NCBI GenBank assembly: GCA_016182655.1
Contig: JACPGB010000003.1
Coordinates: forward strand, 1-60,676
DNA length: 60,676 nucleotides
Reading direction: 5' to 3'
DNA from: Deltaproteobacteria bacterium
Lineage (GTDB): Bacteria; Desulfobacterota; GWC2-55-46
Shown: piece after piece, positions 17,368 to 25,128 of the stretch
Layout: every line of letters begins with the position of its first letter
Numbering within the stretch: position 1 is the first letter of the stretch
Notes under the pieces: model-generated
Databases searched by the model: none
Told to the model about the DNA's origin: nothing
The model's input: only the letters and a program-made list of their open reading frames with translations
Position numbers and translations under genes: made by a program

Positions 17368-18321
17368 TTGAAAAGGATACTTGTTACAGGCGGGGCCGGG
17401 TTCATAGGCTCCCACCTCTGCGAAAAGCTCCTTAACGAAGGCAACGAGGTCATCTGCCTCGACAACTTCTTCACGGGCAGGAAAGAGAACATCGCGCACC
17501 TCATGGACAACCCGGTCTTCGAGGTCGTAAGGCACGACGTCATAGAGCCGATACTCATCGAGGTCGACCAGATATACAACCTCGCCTGCCCGGCCTCCCC
17601 GGTCCACTACCAGTACAACCCGGTAAAGACCATAAAGACCAACATCATGGGCGCGCTCAACATGCTCGGGCTCGCCAAGAGGGTGAGGGCGCGGATCCTC
17701 CAGGCGTCGACCTCTGAAGTATACGGCGACCCGAAGGTCCACCCGCAGACCGAGGACTACTGGGGGAACACCAACCCCATTGGCCCGAGGGCCTGTTACG
17801 ACGAGGGCAAGAGGTGCGCGGAGACGCTCATGTTCGCGTATAATAAGCAGAACGGGGTCGACATAAAGGTCATACGGATATTCAACACCTATGGGCCCCG
17901 GATGCTTGAGAACGACGGCAGGGTGGTATCGAACTTCATAGTGCAGGCGCTCCGGGGGCAGGACATTACCATTTACGGCGACGGGAGTCAAACGCGCTCG
18001 TTCTGCTATGTTGACGACCTCGTGGACGGCATCGTGAAGATGATGGATAACAATGACATCACCGGCCCCGTGAACCTCGGGAACCCCGGGGAGTTCACGG
18101 TTTTAGAGCTCGCCAACATCATAAGGAGGCTCACGGGGTCTTCCTCAAAGGTCATCAAGATGCCTCTGCCTCCCGACGACCCGGTACAGAGGCGGCCGGA
18201 TATAACGATAGCCAGGAAGACCCTCGACTGGGACCCGACGATAAAGCTTGAAGACGGCCTTAAAAAGACGATAGCCTACTTCAGCGAGCGGATAAACGGG
18301 ACCGGGACATTCACGGTCTAA
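17368..18321 (+). CDS. UDP-glucuronate decarboxylase-like SDR epimerase
   Basis: This extended short-chain dehydrogenase resembles UDP-xylose synthase (UXS), which oxidises and decarboxylates UDP-glucuronate. The 317-residue protein has the NAD motif TGGAGFIG near residue 7, [12 protein letters not shown] near 30, the family mark [13 protein letters not shown] near 70, the catalytic Y-x3-K in [10 protein letters not shown] near 147, and [13 protein letters not shown] start at 17368 with AAGGAGG upstream. It ends the ribH-nusB-aminotransferase run and is followed by a strong terminator. Confidence 0.92.
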   Translation: MKRILVTGGAGFIGSHLCEKLLNEGNEVICLDNFFTGRKENIAHLMDNPVFEVVRHDVIEPILIEVDQIYNLACPASPVHYQYNPVKTIKTNIMGALNMLGLAKRVRARILQASTSEVYGDPKVHPQTEDYWGNTNPIGPRACYDEGKRCAETLMFAYNKQNGVDIKVIRIFNTYGPRMLENDGRVVSNFIVQALRGQDITIYGDGSQTRSFCYVDDLVDGIVKMMDNNDITGPVNLGNPGEFTVLELANIIRRLTGSSSKVIKMPLPPDDPVQRRPDITIARKTLDWDPTIKLEDGLKKTIAYFSERINGTGTFTV

Positions 18322-18348
18322 AGGAGCAATCCATATTTTGTCTTTCAA

Positions 18349-18381
18349 GAGGCGCGGCTTTCAAGCCGCGCCTCTTTTTTT
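18349..18381 (+). terminator. Terminator after the UXS-like gene
   Basis: Stem GAGGCGCGGCTT / AAGCCGCGCCTC then seven T residues. Confidence 0.93.
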
Positions 18382-18502
18382 ATGCATTCAGTCAACTCGA
18401 CACTTGTGGGATAGCGCGGCTTTCACCCTTCCCCCGCAGCTTGCTGGTGTAGTTAATCTTTGAGCCTCTGTACCACCCGAAGAACTCATAACCATATATC
18501 GA

Positions 18503-18528
18503 TAGGCGCGGTTTTCCAACCGCGCCTA
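18503..18528. repeat. Hairpin repeat related to the 18349 terminator
   Basis: Stem TAGGCGCGGTT / AACCGCGCCTA with a TTCC loop. It is nearly the same stem as the terminator 150 bp upstream, with paired changes, but lacks a T-tract on either strand. Confidence 0.55.
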
Positions 18529-18618
18529 AAAAATTCCATGTAGCATAAATAGGAGCACATGATAAACCCTCCCCCTTAACGGTAGAGGGGAAGGGTCGGG
18601 GTGAAAAGCCCTTATTGT

Positions 18619-18786
18619 CATTGCGAGGAGCGGTCCTCGCCGGACGGGCAAATCCGTATCAAGCGGCTGTTTCCAGGAAAGTCTATATGCACCCGATTCG
18701 GCTTTGGCCACGCGCCGAGCGTTTCCGACGAAGCAATCTCAAGGGGTCGCGATAAAAGATGAGATTGCTTCGCCGCGCTCGCAATG
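18619..18786. repeat. Mosaic dispersed repeat with inverted ends
   Basis: The 18382-18923 gap has no gene. This part has inverted ends CATTGCGAG (18619) / CTCGCAATG (18778) and an inner pair GAAGCAATCTC (18730) / GAGATTGCTTC (18761). Between them lies a module (from about 18632, GCCGGACGGGCAAATCCGTA) that is also found at 56846 and 57379 and inverted near 26785. One repeat appears to sit inside another. Confidence 0.65.
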
Positions 18787-18923
18787 CCCCCCACGGGTTT
18801 TTGGCGGTTTTTTTACTATAATCTGCCCCTTATGCCCTTATTTGCAGGGTACTCTTCCCTCGCCTTGACACCGGGGATTTCGGTGCTAAGCTCTTCCTTA
18901 ACCAAAGTACCCGGGAGGTGCTT

Positions 18924-19388
18924 ATGATAAGGACAAAGAGGCAATACCTGGACTACGGCTCGATGAGGAGGCAGTCGCCTGACTGGGCCGCAGGCAGGAC
19001 CAACATGGCCTTCGGCTCGGCCTATCTCCTCCTTACAATGGCGCTCGGACTCTATATGAACTCGAACGCGGCGCTCGCGCATGACTTCATGCTTTCGCAG
19101 TTCCAGAGGTCCGTGCTCGGCAACGCCCTTTTCAACTCCAACATAGACGCCGCCCTGAACATCGCAGTAGGCTATATGCTCACGAGGCTCCCGTTCGTCG
19201 GCTGGCTCTCCAGGACGGTATCGGCGCTCATGATAGCCGGGGCAATCCTCCATTCCGGCGCGCTTTACGCCGCGTCCTTCGGCCTCCTGTCTTTCGGCGC
19301 GTCTGTCGCGCCGCTTGGGGTCTTCATTATAGCCTCAGTGCTCGCAATCGTCAGCTTCGGGACCGTGGTGCAGAGGATGGCAAAATGA
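18924..19388 (+). CDS. Four-helix integral membrane protein of unknown function
   Basis: No family is recognised. The 154-residue protein begins MIRTKRQYLDYGSMRR, has a charged cytoplasmic-type N-terminus and about four hydrophobic segments (roughly 28-46, 70-88, 98-117 and 124-148), with no cysteines. The ATG at 18924 is chosen because GGGAGGTG lies 4 nt upstream. Its stop overlaps the ATG of the cytochrome b561-like gene by 4 nt, so the two are translationally coupled and may form one membrane complex. A TATAAT-like hexamer (about 18813) lies in the leader. Confidence 0.75.
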   Translation: MIRTKRQYLDYGSMRRQSPDWAAGRTNMAFGSAYLLLTMALGLYMNSNAALAHDFMLSQFQRSVLGNALFNSNIDAALNIAVGYMLTRLPFVGWLSRTVSALMIAGAILHSGALYAASFGLLSFGASVAPLGVFIIASVLAIVSFGTVVQRMAK

Positions 19389-20077
19389 GCGGAGCCTTCC
19401 GCCCGCTCCGGGTCTGGTCGAGGAATCAGAGGATAATACACTGGGTAGTCGCCATATCGGTCATCCTCCTGATACCGCTCGGCGCGTTGATAATATCGGC
19501 TGATTTTTTGGGGCTTCCAGAGGCGGGTGAGGACGCGGTCGTCGGCCTCCACGCTTCCATTGGGTTCGTATTCGCCATCGGCGCCGCCGCCCGCCTCATA
19601 TATCTCTTCACAGGCCCGAGGGAGTCCGGCTGGAGGGACGTCATCCCTCATACAAGGGCGCAATGGGCACTCGGCGCGGCGACCGTTCGATACTACATCT
19701 CCGGCTTCAAAGGCAAGGCCCCGCTCTACTTCAGCCACAACCCGCTCGCAGGCATCTACGACACCGTCCTCTTCCTCGCCATGACTACCCAGGCAATAAG
19801 CGGCATAGCGATGTTCATCCTCCACGGCGAGGGCGAGGAGGCCGCAACCGCCGCAAACGCGGTAGCCCACGCGCACGCCGAGGCGCACCCCGAGTGGCTC
19901 CTCGTCGTCCATGTCATCGGCGCAGTCGTCATAATAGGGTTCGTCATCTCGCATTTCGCCGCCCTCGCCATCCACGACATATTCGAAAAACGGGGGCTCG
20001 TTTCCAGCATGATAAGCGGGAACAAGTTCTTCGACGAGGAGGAGATAAAAGAGCTCGACCGCACCCACATGCCCTGA
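19385..20077 (+). CDS. Cytochrome b561-like (hydrogenase-type cytochrome b) membrane protein
   Basis: The 230-residue protein has four hydrophobic helices and the histidines expected for two b haems: RIIHWVVA near 19, GLHASIGF near 55, and late VVHVIGA / FVISHFAAL near 185-200. This is the layout of the cytochrome b subunit that passes electrons between quinone and periplasmic partners. A histidine-rich loop (EAATAANAVAHAHAEAHPEW) lies before the last helices. It overlaps the upstream four-helix gene. No partner dehydrogenase or cytochrome c is adjacent, so its electron donor is unknown. Confidence 0.85.
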   Translation: MSGAFRPLRVWSRNQRIIHWVVAISVILLIPLGALIISADFLGLPEAGEDAVVGLHASIGFVFAIGAAARLIYLFTGPRESGWRDVIPHTRAQWALGAATVRYYISGFKGKAPLYFSHNPLAGIYDTVLFLAMTTQAISGIAMFILHGEGEEAATAANAVAHAHAEAHPEWLLVVHVIGAVVIIGFVISHFAALAIHDIFEKRGLVSSMISGNKFFDEEEIKELDRTHMP

Positions 20078-20110
20078 AGTACAGCTCCCCCCCCTCCAAA
20101 CCCCCGCGAT

Positions 20111-20139
20111 TTGACTTTTCTCCTCTTCTCGTGTAATCA
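20111..20139 (+). promoter_or_regulatory. Promoter for the hemerythrin-DsrE pair
   Basis: TTGACT (20111-20116), 17-bp spacer, TAATCA (20134-20139), about 50 bp upstream of the hemerythrin gene. Confidence 0.55.
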
Positions 20140-20190
20140 TTAAATATGAAGTCCGAAAAACACATCTTTGCATAAAAGGAGGATTCATTC

Positions 20191-20685
20191 ATGTCTTCGA
20201 AGATGGACCCCATAGCCGAGTTCAGGGAAGACCACAGGAAAGTCCGCGACGGCATACTCTCGATAACCGATGCCCTCCGGGCCAAGGATGTCAAGAAGGC
20301 GAGAGAGATACTCGGAGAGCTGAACGTCATGGTCGGCCCGCACTTCAGGTACGAGGAAGAGGTCTTATATCCCGCGCTCAAGAAGTTCCTGGGCGAGTAT
20401 GTGGAGCAGCTGCTGAAAGAGCACGACAATGTCGTAAACACAGCCAAGGTCTGCGCGGGATTGCTCGCCAAGGACTCGTTGAACGACAAGGAGTCGGAGG
20501 ACGCCTCGCAGGCCGCGATGCAGCTCCTCATACATGTCAGCAACTGCGACGGGCTCGCGATATTGTCCGAGCGCTTCAACCAGAAGGAGATGGACAACCT
20601 CGCGGACAAGTTCGCGGACGCGAGAAAGGCAGGGGTATCGCTCCTCGATTGGGCGGACACCATAAGGAAGACCTATGTCAGGTAA
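20191..20685 (+). CDS. Hemerythrin HHE-domain protein
   Basis: HHE proteins are four-helix bundles that bind a non-haem di-iron centre and sense or handle oxygen, NO or iron. The 164-residue protein shows EFREDHRKVRDG near residue 10, HFRYEEEVLYPAL near 50, LLKEHDNVV near 74 and IHVSNCDG near 113, giving most of the expected His/Glu ligands. An AGGAGG lies upstream. Its 3' end overlaps the DsrE-like gene by 11 nt. The pair may link oxygen/NO sensing to sulfur-relay chemistry (inference). Confidence 0.85.
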   Translation: MSSKMDPIAEFREDHRKVRDGILSITDALRAKDVKKAREILGELNVMVGPHFRYEEEVLYPALKKFLGEYVEQLLKEHDNVVNTAKVCAGLLAKDSLNDKESEDASQAAMQLLIHVSNCDGLAILSERFNQKEMDNLADKFADARKAGVSLLDWADTIRKTYVR

Positions 20686-21097
20686 GGAGAAGAGGTACTG
20701 CATATTCCTCCACTCCGGCTCGTATGACAGGGTATACCAGTCGATGTCGATAACGAACGTCGCCCTTGCCACGGGCTACGAAGTCCACATATTCTTCAGC
20801 TACGGGGCCTTGAAAAGGCTCGTCAAGGGGAACACGGATAAGGTCGTGATAGAGGGGGAGCCGGTATTTTTCAAGGAGGATATAGAGAGGAACCTTAAGC
20901 GCGGGACCCTTGACTCCATAAGCGAGATGATAGAGACGGCCAAGCGGTTCGGAAGGCTCAAGATCTACGCCTGCACCGGCTCGATGGCCGTCCTCAACAT
21001 CGCGCGCGACGAGCTCATAGAGCATGTCGACATGTCGATGGGGCTCGTCTATTTCCTGAACCTCGTAAAAGACGCTGAACAGGTCTTATACATCTAA
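20675..21097 (+). CDS. DsrE-family protein
   Basis: DsrE-fold proteins are small cytoplasmic proteins that often carry sulfane sulfur on a cysteine. The 140-residue protein begins MSGKEKRYCIFLHSGSYDRV, then ALATGYEVHIFFSYGALKRL, and ends with LKIYACTGSMAVLNIARDEL. The cysteine in YACTGSM near residue 108 sits where related proteins carry the persulfide cysteine. It overlaps the hemerythrin gene and precedes a DUF488 gene. Confidence 0.85.
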   Translation: MSGKEKRYCIFLHSGSYDRVYQSMSITNVALATGYEVHIFFSYGALKRLVKGNTDKVVIEGEPVFFKEDIERNLKRGTLDSISEMIETAKRFGRLKIYACTGSMAVLNIARDELIEHVDMSMGLVYFLNLVKDAEQVLYI

Positions 21098-21108
21098 TCA
21101 GGTCCGCA

Positions 21109-21140
21109 CGCGGCCCCCTCCCGGGGGCCGCGCCATTTTA
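21109..21140 (+). terminator. Probable terminator after the DsrE-like gene
   Basis: Strong 10-bp stem CGCGGCCCCC / GGGGGCCGCG with TCCC loop, but only a weak CCATTTTA tail. Confidence 0.5.
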
Positions 21141-21151
21141 CGGAGGCGGTC

Positions 21152-21502
21152 ATGGTCAAGACAAAGTCCGTCTACAGCGAGCCGGATGAAAAGGACGGCG
21201 TGCGGGTGCTCGTGACGAGGTATTGGCCGAGGGGCGTCAGGAAAGAGGCGCAGGACCTGTGGATAAGAGACCTCGGGCCGGAGGCCGCGCTCATCAAGAA
21301 GTGGAAGGCCGGAGAGATAGAGTGGGCGGAGTTCACGCGAGCCTACAAGGAAGAGTTCAAGAGAGACGCCCGCAAGAGGGAGCTCCTCTCCGAGCTCAAA
21401 TCGATAGTCAAGACTGCGAGAAAGGATGTCACCCTCCTTTGCACCTGCAAGGAGGAAGAGCCCTGCCACAGAAAGCTCCTTAAGGAGATGCTCGGGAGAT
21501 AG
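21152..21502 (+). CDS. DUF488-family protein
   Basis: The 116-residue protein has the DUF488 signatures VLVTRYWPRGVRKEA near residue 19, W-x-RDLGP near 37 and the C-terminal TLLCTCKEEEPCHRKLL near 95. The family function is unsettled; the conserved C-x-C and CH residues suggest metal or redox chemistry. An ACGGAGGCGGTC ribosome site precedes the ATG. It sits downstream of the DsrE-like gene but may be separated by a hairpin. Confidence 0.88.
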   Translation: MVKTKSVYSEPDEKDGVRVLVTRYWPRGVRKEAQDLWIRDLGPEAALIKKWKAGEIEWAEFTRAYKEEFKRDARKRELLSELKSIVKTARKDVTLLCTCKEEEPCHRKLLKEMLGR

Positions 21503-21528
21503 CCATCCTCAGTAATTCCCATCAGTGG

Positions 21529-21723
21529 TGTCCATAAATTTTACACCTCGATAAAATCGCATCATACTGAAAAATAACGTTTTTTTGAGATGGCCCCGGT
21601 TTCAGGCTGTGTCGCATGTCCATTATTTTTACAGTTTACAGTGTAGCCTGGTTATGTAAATACCAAAAAGCCTGCAATATTGATAGGTTATCTTTTGCGA
21701 GGGGCGCTGGTATTGTTTTTGCA
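21529..21723 (+). promoter_or_regulatory. Sigma-54 promoter with two upstream activator sites (PEP-CTERM operon)
   Basis: TGGTATTGTTTTTGCA at 21708-21723 keeps the sigma-54 GG and GC positions with correct spacing. Upstream are two 17-bp sites, TGTCCATAAATTTTACA (21529-21545) and TGTCCATTATTTTTACA (21617-21633), 88 bp apart, the second 91 bp before the promoter. They form an imperfect dyad TGTnnA / TnnACA. The same set occurs before the PEP-CTERM gene at 42772, so they are probably binding sites for a PrsR-like sigma-54 activator. Confidence 0.75.
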
Positions 21724-21770
21724 CATCTTTGTAACAAAGGATTGTCTACTAGAAACAGGAGGCTGTTGAG

Positions 21771-22397
21771 ATGGCGAAGAAGATGCTCTCAGGACTGGGT
21801 GCCGCGGCGATATTTGTATTTGGTTTTTCCGGAGCGGCCTCAGCCACCACGCTCGATTTTGAATTAGGGTTGATCGGGGGCACATACACGAGCCTTAATC
21901 AGCTTGACGCCTCTTACGGCGGTTTTACCTGGGACTCGAATTACTATGTAACCACCCAGGACTTATACAATGTCAATTACGGGAATTCATCGACCTTTGT
22001 GTCAGGCAACGAGGCCGCCTTCAACGGCTATGGAGTATTGACGGTCACCGCTACCGGCTCGCCTGTCGATCTCACAGGCGCATGGTTTCAGGGGTGGGGC
22101 GCCGGGGACATCGCCGTTTGGGATACCGCTACATCCGTGACCGTGGAAGGGTTCCTCGGCGCGACCTCGGTCGGTACGGCGTCCATGTCACTCAGCCCGT
22201 CGAGCTTTTCTTACCTGAGCTTTAACTTCGGCTCCCCGGTGGATTCGTTCACGGTCACATCGAGCGGCGAAGGACACTGGTGGCTCATGGACGACCTCTC
22301 TTACAACGCCGCCTCTGTCCCCGAGCCGTCGACGCTCATCCTCCTCGGCTCCGGCATGGCAGGGCTCGGGCTTATGAGGCTCAGAAGACGTAAGTAA
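21771..22397 (+). CDS. PEP-CTERM surface protein, copy 1
   Basis: The 208-residue exported protein has a signal peptide (residues 1-26, ending SGAASA), a mature domain with repeated beta-type segments (TLDFELGLIGG, GGFTWDSNYYV, FVSGNEAAFNG), and a C-terminal PEP-CTERM sorting signal VPEPSTLILLGSGMAGLGLM followed by RLRRRK. Exosortase is known to cut at this signal and anchor or secrete such proteins with exopolysaccharide. An AGGAGG precedes the ATG. A paralogue of equal length follows directly. No exosortase gene is in the window. Confidence 0.93.
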   Translation: MAKKMLSGLGAAAIFVFGFSGAASATTLDFELGLIGGTYTSLNQLDASYGGFTWDSNYYVTTQDLYNVNYGNSSTFVSGNEAAFNGYGVLTVTATGSPVDLTGAWFQGWGAGDIAVWDTATSVTVEGFLGATSVGTASMSLSPSSFSYLSFNFGSPVDSFTVTSSGEGHWWLMDDLSYNAASVPEPSTLILLGSGMAGLGLMRLRRRK

Positions 22398-22453
22398 TAA
22401 AATAAAAGGTGCGTCTCGGTCTATCTACTATTTTGAACAGGAGGGCTGTTGAA

Positions 22454-23080
22454 GTGGCTAAGAAGAAGCTCTCAGGACTGGGGGTTGCGGCAATGTTCGT
22501 ATTCGGTATTTCAGGAACGGCCTCAGCCGCCACACTCGATTTTGAATTAGGTTTGACCGGGAGCACATTCGGAGACCTGAACGCGCTCGACGCCTCCTAC
22601 GGCGGTTTTACCTGGGATTCGAATTATTATATCGTCACCCAGGATTATTACAATACTATCTACGGTAATTTATCGACCTTTGTCTCGGGCAACGAGGCCG
22701 CCTTCAACGGCGACGGCGTATTGACAGTCACGACTACCGGCGCGCCTGTCGACCTCACAGGCGCGTGGTTTCAGGGCTGGGGCGTCTATAACGGCTTCTA
22801 TTCCTATACCGCAACGTCAGTTACCGTGGAAGGGTTCCTCGGCGCTACATCGGTCGGTACAGCGAGCATGTCACTCAGCCCGTCGAGCTTTTCTTACCTG
22901 AGCTTCAACTTCGGCTCTCCGGTGGATTCGTTCACGGTCACTTCGAGCGGCTCCGGCACTTGGTGGCTCATGGACGACCTCTCTTACAACGCCGCCTCTG
23001 TCCCCGAGCCGTCGACCTTGCTACTCCTCGGCTCCGGCATGGCAGGGCTTGGGCTTATGAGGCTCAGAAAGCGTAAATAA
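22454..23080 (+). CDS. PEP-CTERM surface protein, copy 2 (tandem paralogue)
   Basis: This 208-residue paralogue of the preceding gene shares most of its sequence: the same signal peptide type, identical runs such as SMSLSPSSFSYLSFNFGSPV and the same VPEPSTLLLLGSGMAGLGLM tail with RLRKRK. It starts at GTG 22454 behind GGAGGG; the start lines up with copy 1. Differences cluster around residues 43-65 and 100-118. It is 56 bp after copy 1 and shares its promoter, ending in a terminator. This is a recent tandem duplication. Confidence 0.93.
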   Translation: MAKKKLSGLGVAAMFVFGISGTASAATLDFELGLTGSTFGDLNALDASYGGFTWDSNYYIVTQDYYNTIYGNLSTFVSGNEAAFNGDGVLTVTTTGAPVDLTGAWFQGWGVYNGFYSYTATSVTVEGFLGATSVGTASMSLSPSSFSYLSFNFGSPVDSFTVTSSGSGTWWLMDDLSYNAASVPEPSTLLLLGSGMAGLGLMRLRKRK

Positions 23081-23101
23081 GCTTATTTCCCCTAAGAACG
23101 T

Positions 23102-23131
23102 AAAAGCCCGCCGTTATCTGGCGGGCTTTTT
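23102..23131. terminator. Bidirectional terminator after PEP-CTERM pair
   Basis: Perfect stem AAAAGCCCGCC / GGCGGGCTTTT with a 7-nt loop; A- and T-runs serve both strands. Confidence 0.9.
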
Positions 23132-23228
23132 CATGTTCATAAAACGGAAAGGCCCGGTAAGGTCTACGCCTTGCCGGGTCTCATTAGAGGTTTTGAGATG
23201 AGGTGGCCTTTCGGTCCTGCTATTCGGG

Positions 23229-23711
23229 TCAGGCGGCCTTCTTTGTCTCAGCCTCGATCTCGATATTCACCTTCTTCGGAAGCGCCTCTGCCTTTGCGGG
23301 CATGCTGAGCTCAAGGACGCCGTTCCTGTAGGTAGCTTTCACCTTGGAGACGTCAACGCCCTCCGGAATCGTAAGCACCCGCTCGAATGTCCCGAAAGAA
23401 GTCTCGTGGAAGAGATACCCCTCTTTCTTCTCCTCGACCTCGGACTTCCTCTCGCCGCGGATGGTCAGCACGTTACCGGTAAGCGAGATGTCTACGTCCT
23501 TGGGGTTTACGCCCGGCAGGTCCGCGTGCACTATGAACTGATTATTCTTCATGTAGCAGTCGATCGCCGGATACCACTCTCCCCTGAATGCCTCTCTCCT
23601 CAAAAGACTCGTCGGTGCCAAGCCTCCGAATACCCTTCTGAAGAGGTCATCCATGTCTCTCTGGATGCCTGAAAGCTCTTTTATAGGGTCCCATTTTTTC
23701 AGCTCGAACAT
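23229..23711 (-). CDS. Small heat shock protein Hsp20
   Basis: Hsp20 proteins are ATP-independent holdases that bind unfolding proteins in large oligomers. The 160-residue protein has an N-terminal arm (MFELKKWDPIKELSGIQRDM, DDLFRRVFGG), an alpha-crystallin domain (about 45-145; ADLPGVNPKDVDISLTGNVL, RGERK, FERVLTIPEGVD, KATYRNGVLELSMP) and a short tail. The start at 23711 is preferred because GGAGGTGAT is spaced 6-8 nt upstream; a GTG three codons earlier lies inside that ribosome site. A perfect sigma-70 promoter lies upstream; no CIRCE or other heat-shock operator was seen. Confidence 0.95.
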   Translation of the reverse strand: MFELKKWDPIKELSGIQRDMDDLFRRVFGGLAPTSLLRREAFRGEWYPAIDCYMKNNQFIVHADLPGVNPKDVDISLTGNVLTIRGERKSEVEEKKEGYLFHETSFGTFERVLTIPEGVDVSKVKATYRNGVLELSMPAKAEALPKKVNIEIEAETKKAA

Positions 23712-23774
23712 ATATATCACCTCCGTTCGATTAAAAACCCCACCTTCATCTCATCCATTCCTGACCCTAACGTT

Positions 23775-23803
23775 ATTATAGCCCTCCGGTTTTGCAGTGT
23801 CAA
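23775..23803 (-). promoter_or_regulatory. Consensus sigma-70 promoter of hsp20
   Basis: Minus strand TTGACA (23798-23803), exactly 17 bp, TATAAT (23775-23780); both hexamers are perfect. Confidence 0.9.
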
Positions 23804-23895
23804 GACGGGGTGTGCTCGGGAGATGGGCCGAAAAGTCAATGAAATCAATGAGATATTGGCGTGATTGACCGGGAAGGCTGGGAAAGCGGACTTTA

Positions 23896-24993
23896 TCAGT
23901 CTGAGATGGTGACTCTGTTCTTGCCTGACTCTTTCGAGCGGTACATGGCTGAATCGGCCTTTTTTATGAGGGACTCGCGGAGGTCTCTCATCTGGCCCGT
24001 GGGGCAGGACTTCAAAGTGGATATCCCTATGGAGCACGTTATGTGCCCCTTGAGTTTTATGGCCCTGCCGCCGTGGAACCTGGTCTTCAGGAAAGTGAAT
24101 TTTTCAATCGTTTCCCGGAGCCTCTCGGCCACCCCTCTGGCGGCCTCGGCGTCGAGCCCTGGGAGCATCGCCACGAACTCGTCACCGCCGTACCTCGCGG
24201 CAGTCGCGGTCTTGATCCTTGCGATGGATTCGAATAAAAGGGAGCCCACTTCGACGAGCACGCGGCTCCCGGCCAGGTGGCCGTGGGAGTCGTTCACCTC
24301 CTTGAACCTGTCGAGGTCGAGGAAGAGGAGGCTTAGATCAGACTTCTTTTTAAGGGCCTTTGTGATGTCCTTCGTGAGCCTGTCGTAGAAGTACCTGTCG
24401 TTGTACAGGCCCGTAAGGTTGTCCCTTATGGAGAGCTCGCCGAAGCGCCTCGCGTCGAGAAGGTTCTGTATGAGGGTGGAGGTGTACTCGGCGAAGATCT
24501 TCAAGAGGTTAAGGTCGGTCTGGTCGTAGTCTATGCGGTCGATCCTGTTGATGAGCTCTATTACGCCGATGGTCGCCCCTTTTATCCTTATGGGGGCGCA
24601 GATGATGGATTTCGTCACGAACTTCGTCTTCTGGTCCATCGCCGGGAAGAAGTTTTTGTCCTCCCGGGCCCTTTTGCTTATGTAGACCCTTCCCGAGGAA
24701 TAGGTCCTACCGGCTATGCCTATCCTTACCGGGAGTATCGTCTCCATGAGAGCGGCCGAGCCCTTGCCGAAGCAGGCGACAAAATGGAGGACCCCGGCCT
24801 TTTGCCTGTTCTGGTTGAGGATCGGGTCGTCGAGGAGTATCGAGCCGGATTCGGACGGCACGAACCTGTTGGCAAGCGTGAGTATCTCCTTCAGCATCGC
24901 CTTCAAGTCGATGTACTCGGGCCTGTAGGCGTCCTTCTTTTTTCGCTCGAGGGTCTTATCGAGTATGTATTTCGGGGCTATGTTAATCTGCAT
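23896..24993 (-). CDS. GAF-GGDEF diguanylate cyclase
   Basis: GGDEF enzymes make the second messenger c-di-GMP. The 365-residue soluble protein has a GAF sensor domain at about 28-185 (SESGSILLDD, GIAGRTYSSGRVYI, ICAPIRIKGATIGVIELINR) and a GGDEF domain at about 195-365 with the active-site motif RYGGDEFVAM near 281. The metal and guanine residues are present (LFLDLDRFKEVNDSHGH). No RxxD inhibitory site lies five residues upstream of GGDEF, so product feedback is probably absent. It is a single gene. c-di-GMP could bear on the exopolysaccharide/PEP-CTERM genes nearby, which is inference. Confidence 0.93.
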   Translation of the reverse strand: MQINIAPKYILDKTLERKKKDAYRPEYIDLKAMLKEILTLANRFVPSESGSILLDDPILNQNRQKAGVLHFVACFGKGSAALMETILPVRIGIAGRTYSSGRVYISKRAREDKNFFPAMDQKTKFVTKSIICAPIRIKGATIGVIELINRIDRIDYDQTDLNLLKIFAEYTSTLIQNLLDARRFGELSIRDNLTGLYNDRYFYDRLTKDITKALKKKSDLSLLFLDLDRFKEVNDSHGHLAGSRVLVEVGSLLFESIARIKTATAARYGGDEFVAMLPGLDAEAARGVAERLRETIEKFTFLKTRFHGGRAIKLKGHITCSIGISTLKSCPTGQMRDLRESLIKKADSAMYRSKESGKNRVTISD

Positions 24994-25128
24994 GGGGTTG
25001 AACGGGAGCCTGAAACCGGTTTTTGAGAGGCGGAAGGCTTAATGCCGTCCGCAAGGGCTTGAACCAGAAATATACAACAGAAAGGGGTTTTTTACAAGGC
25101 TTTTGGCAGGCTTCAAATTTCAAGCCTG

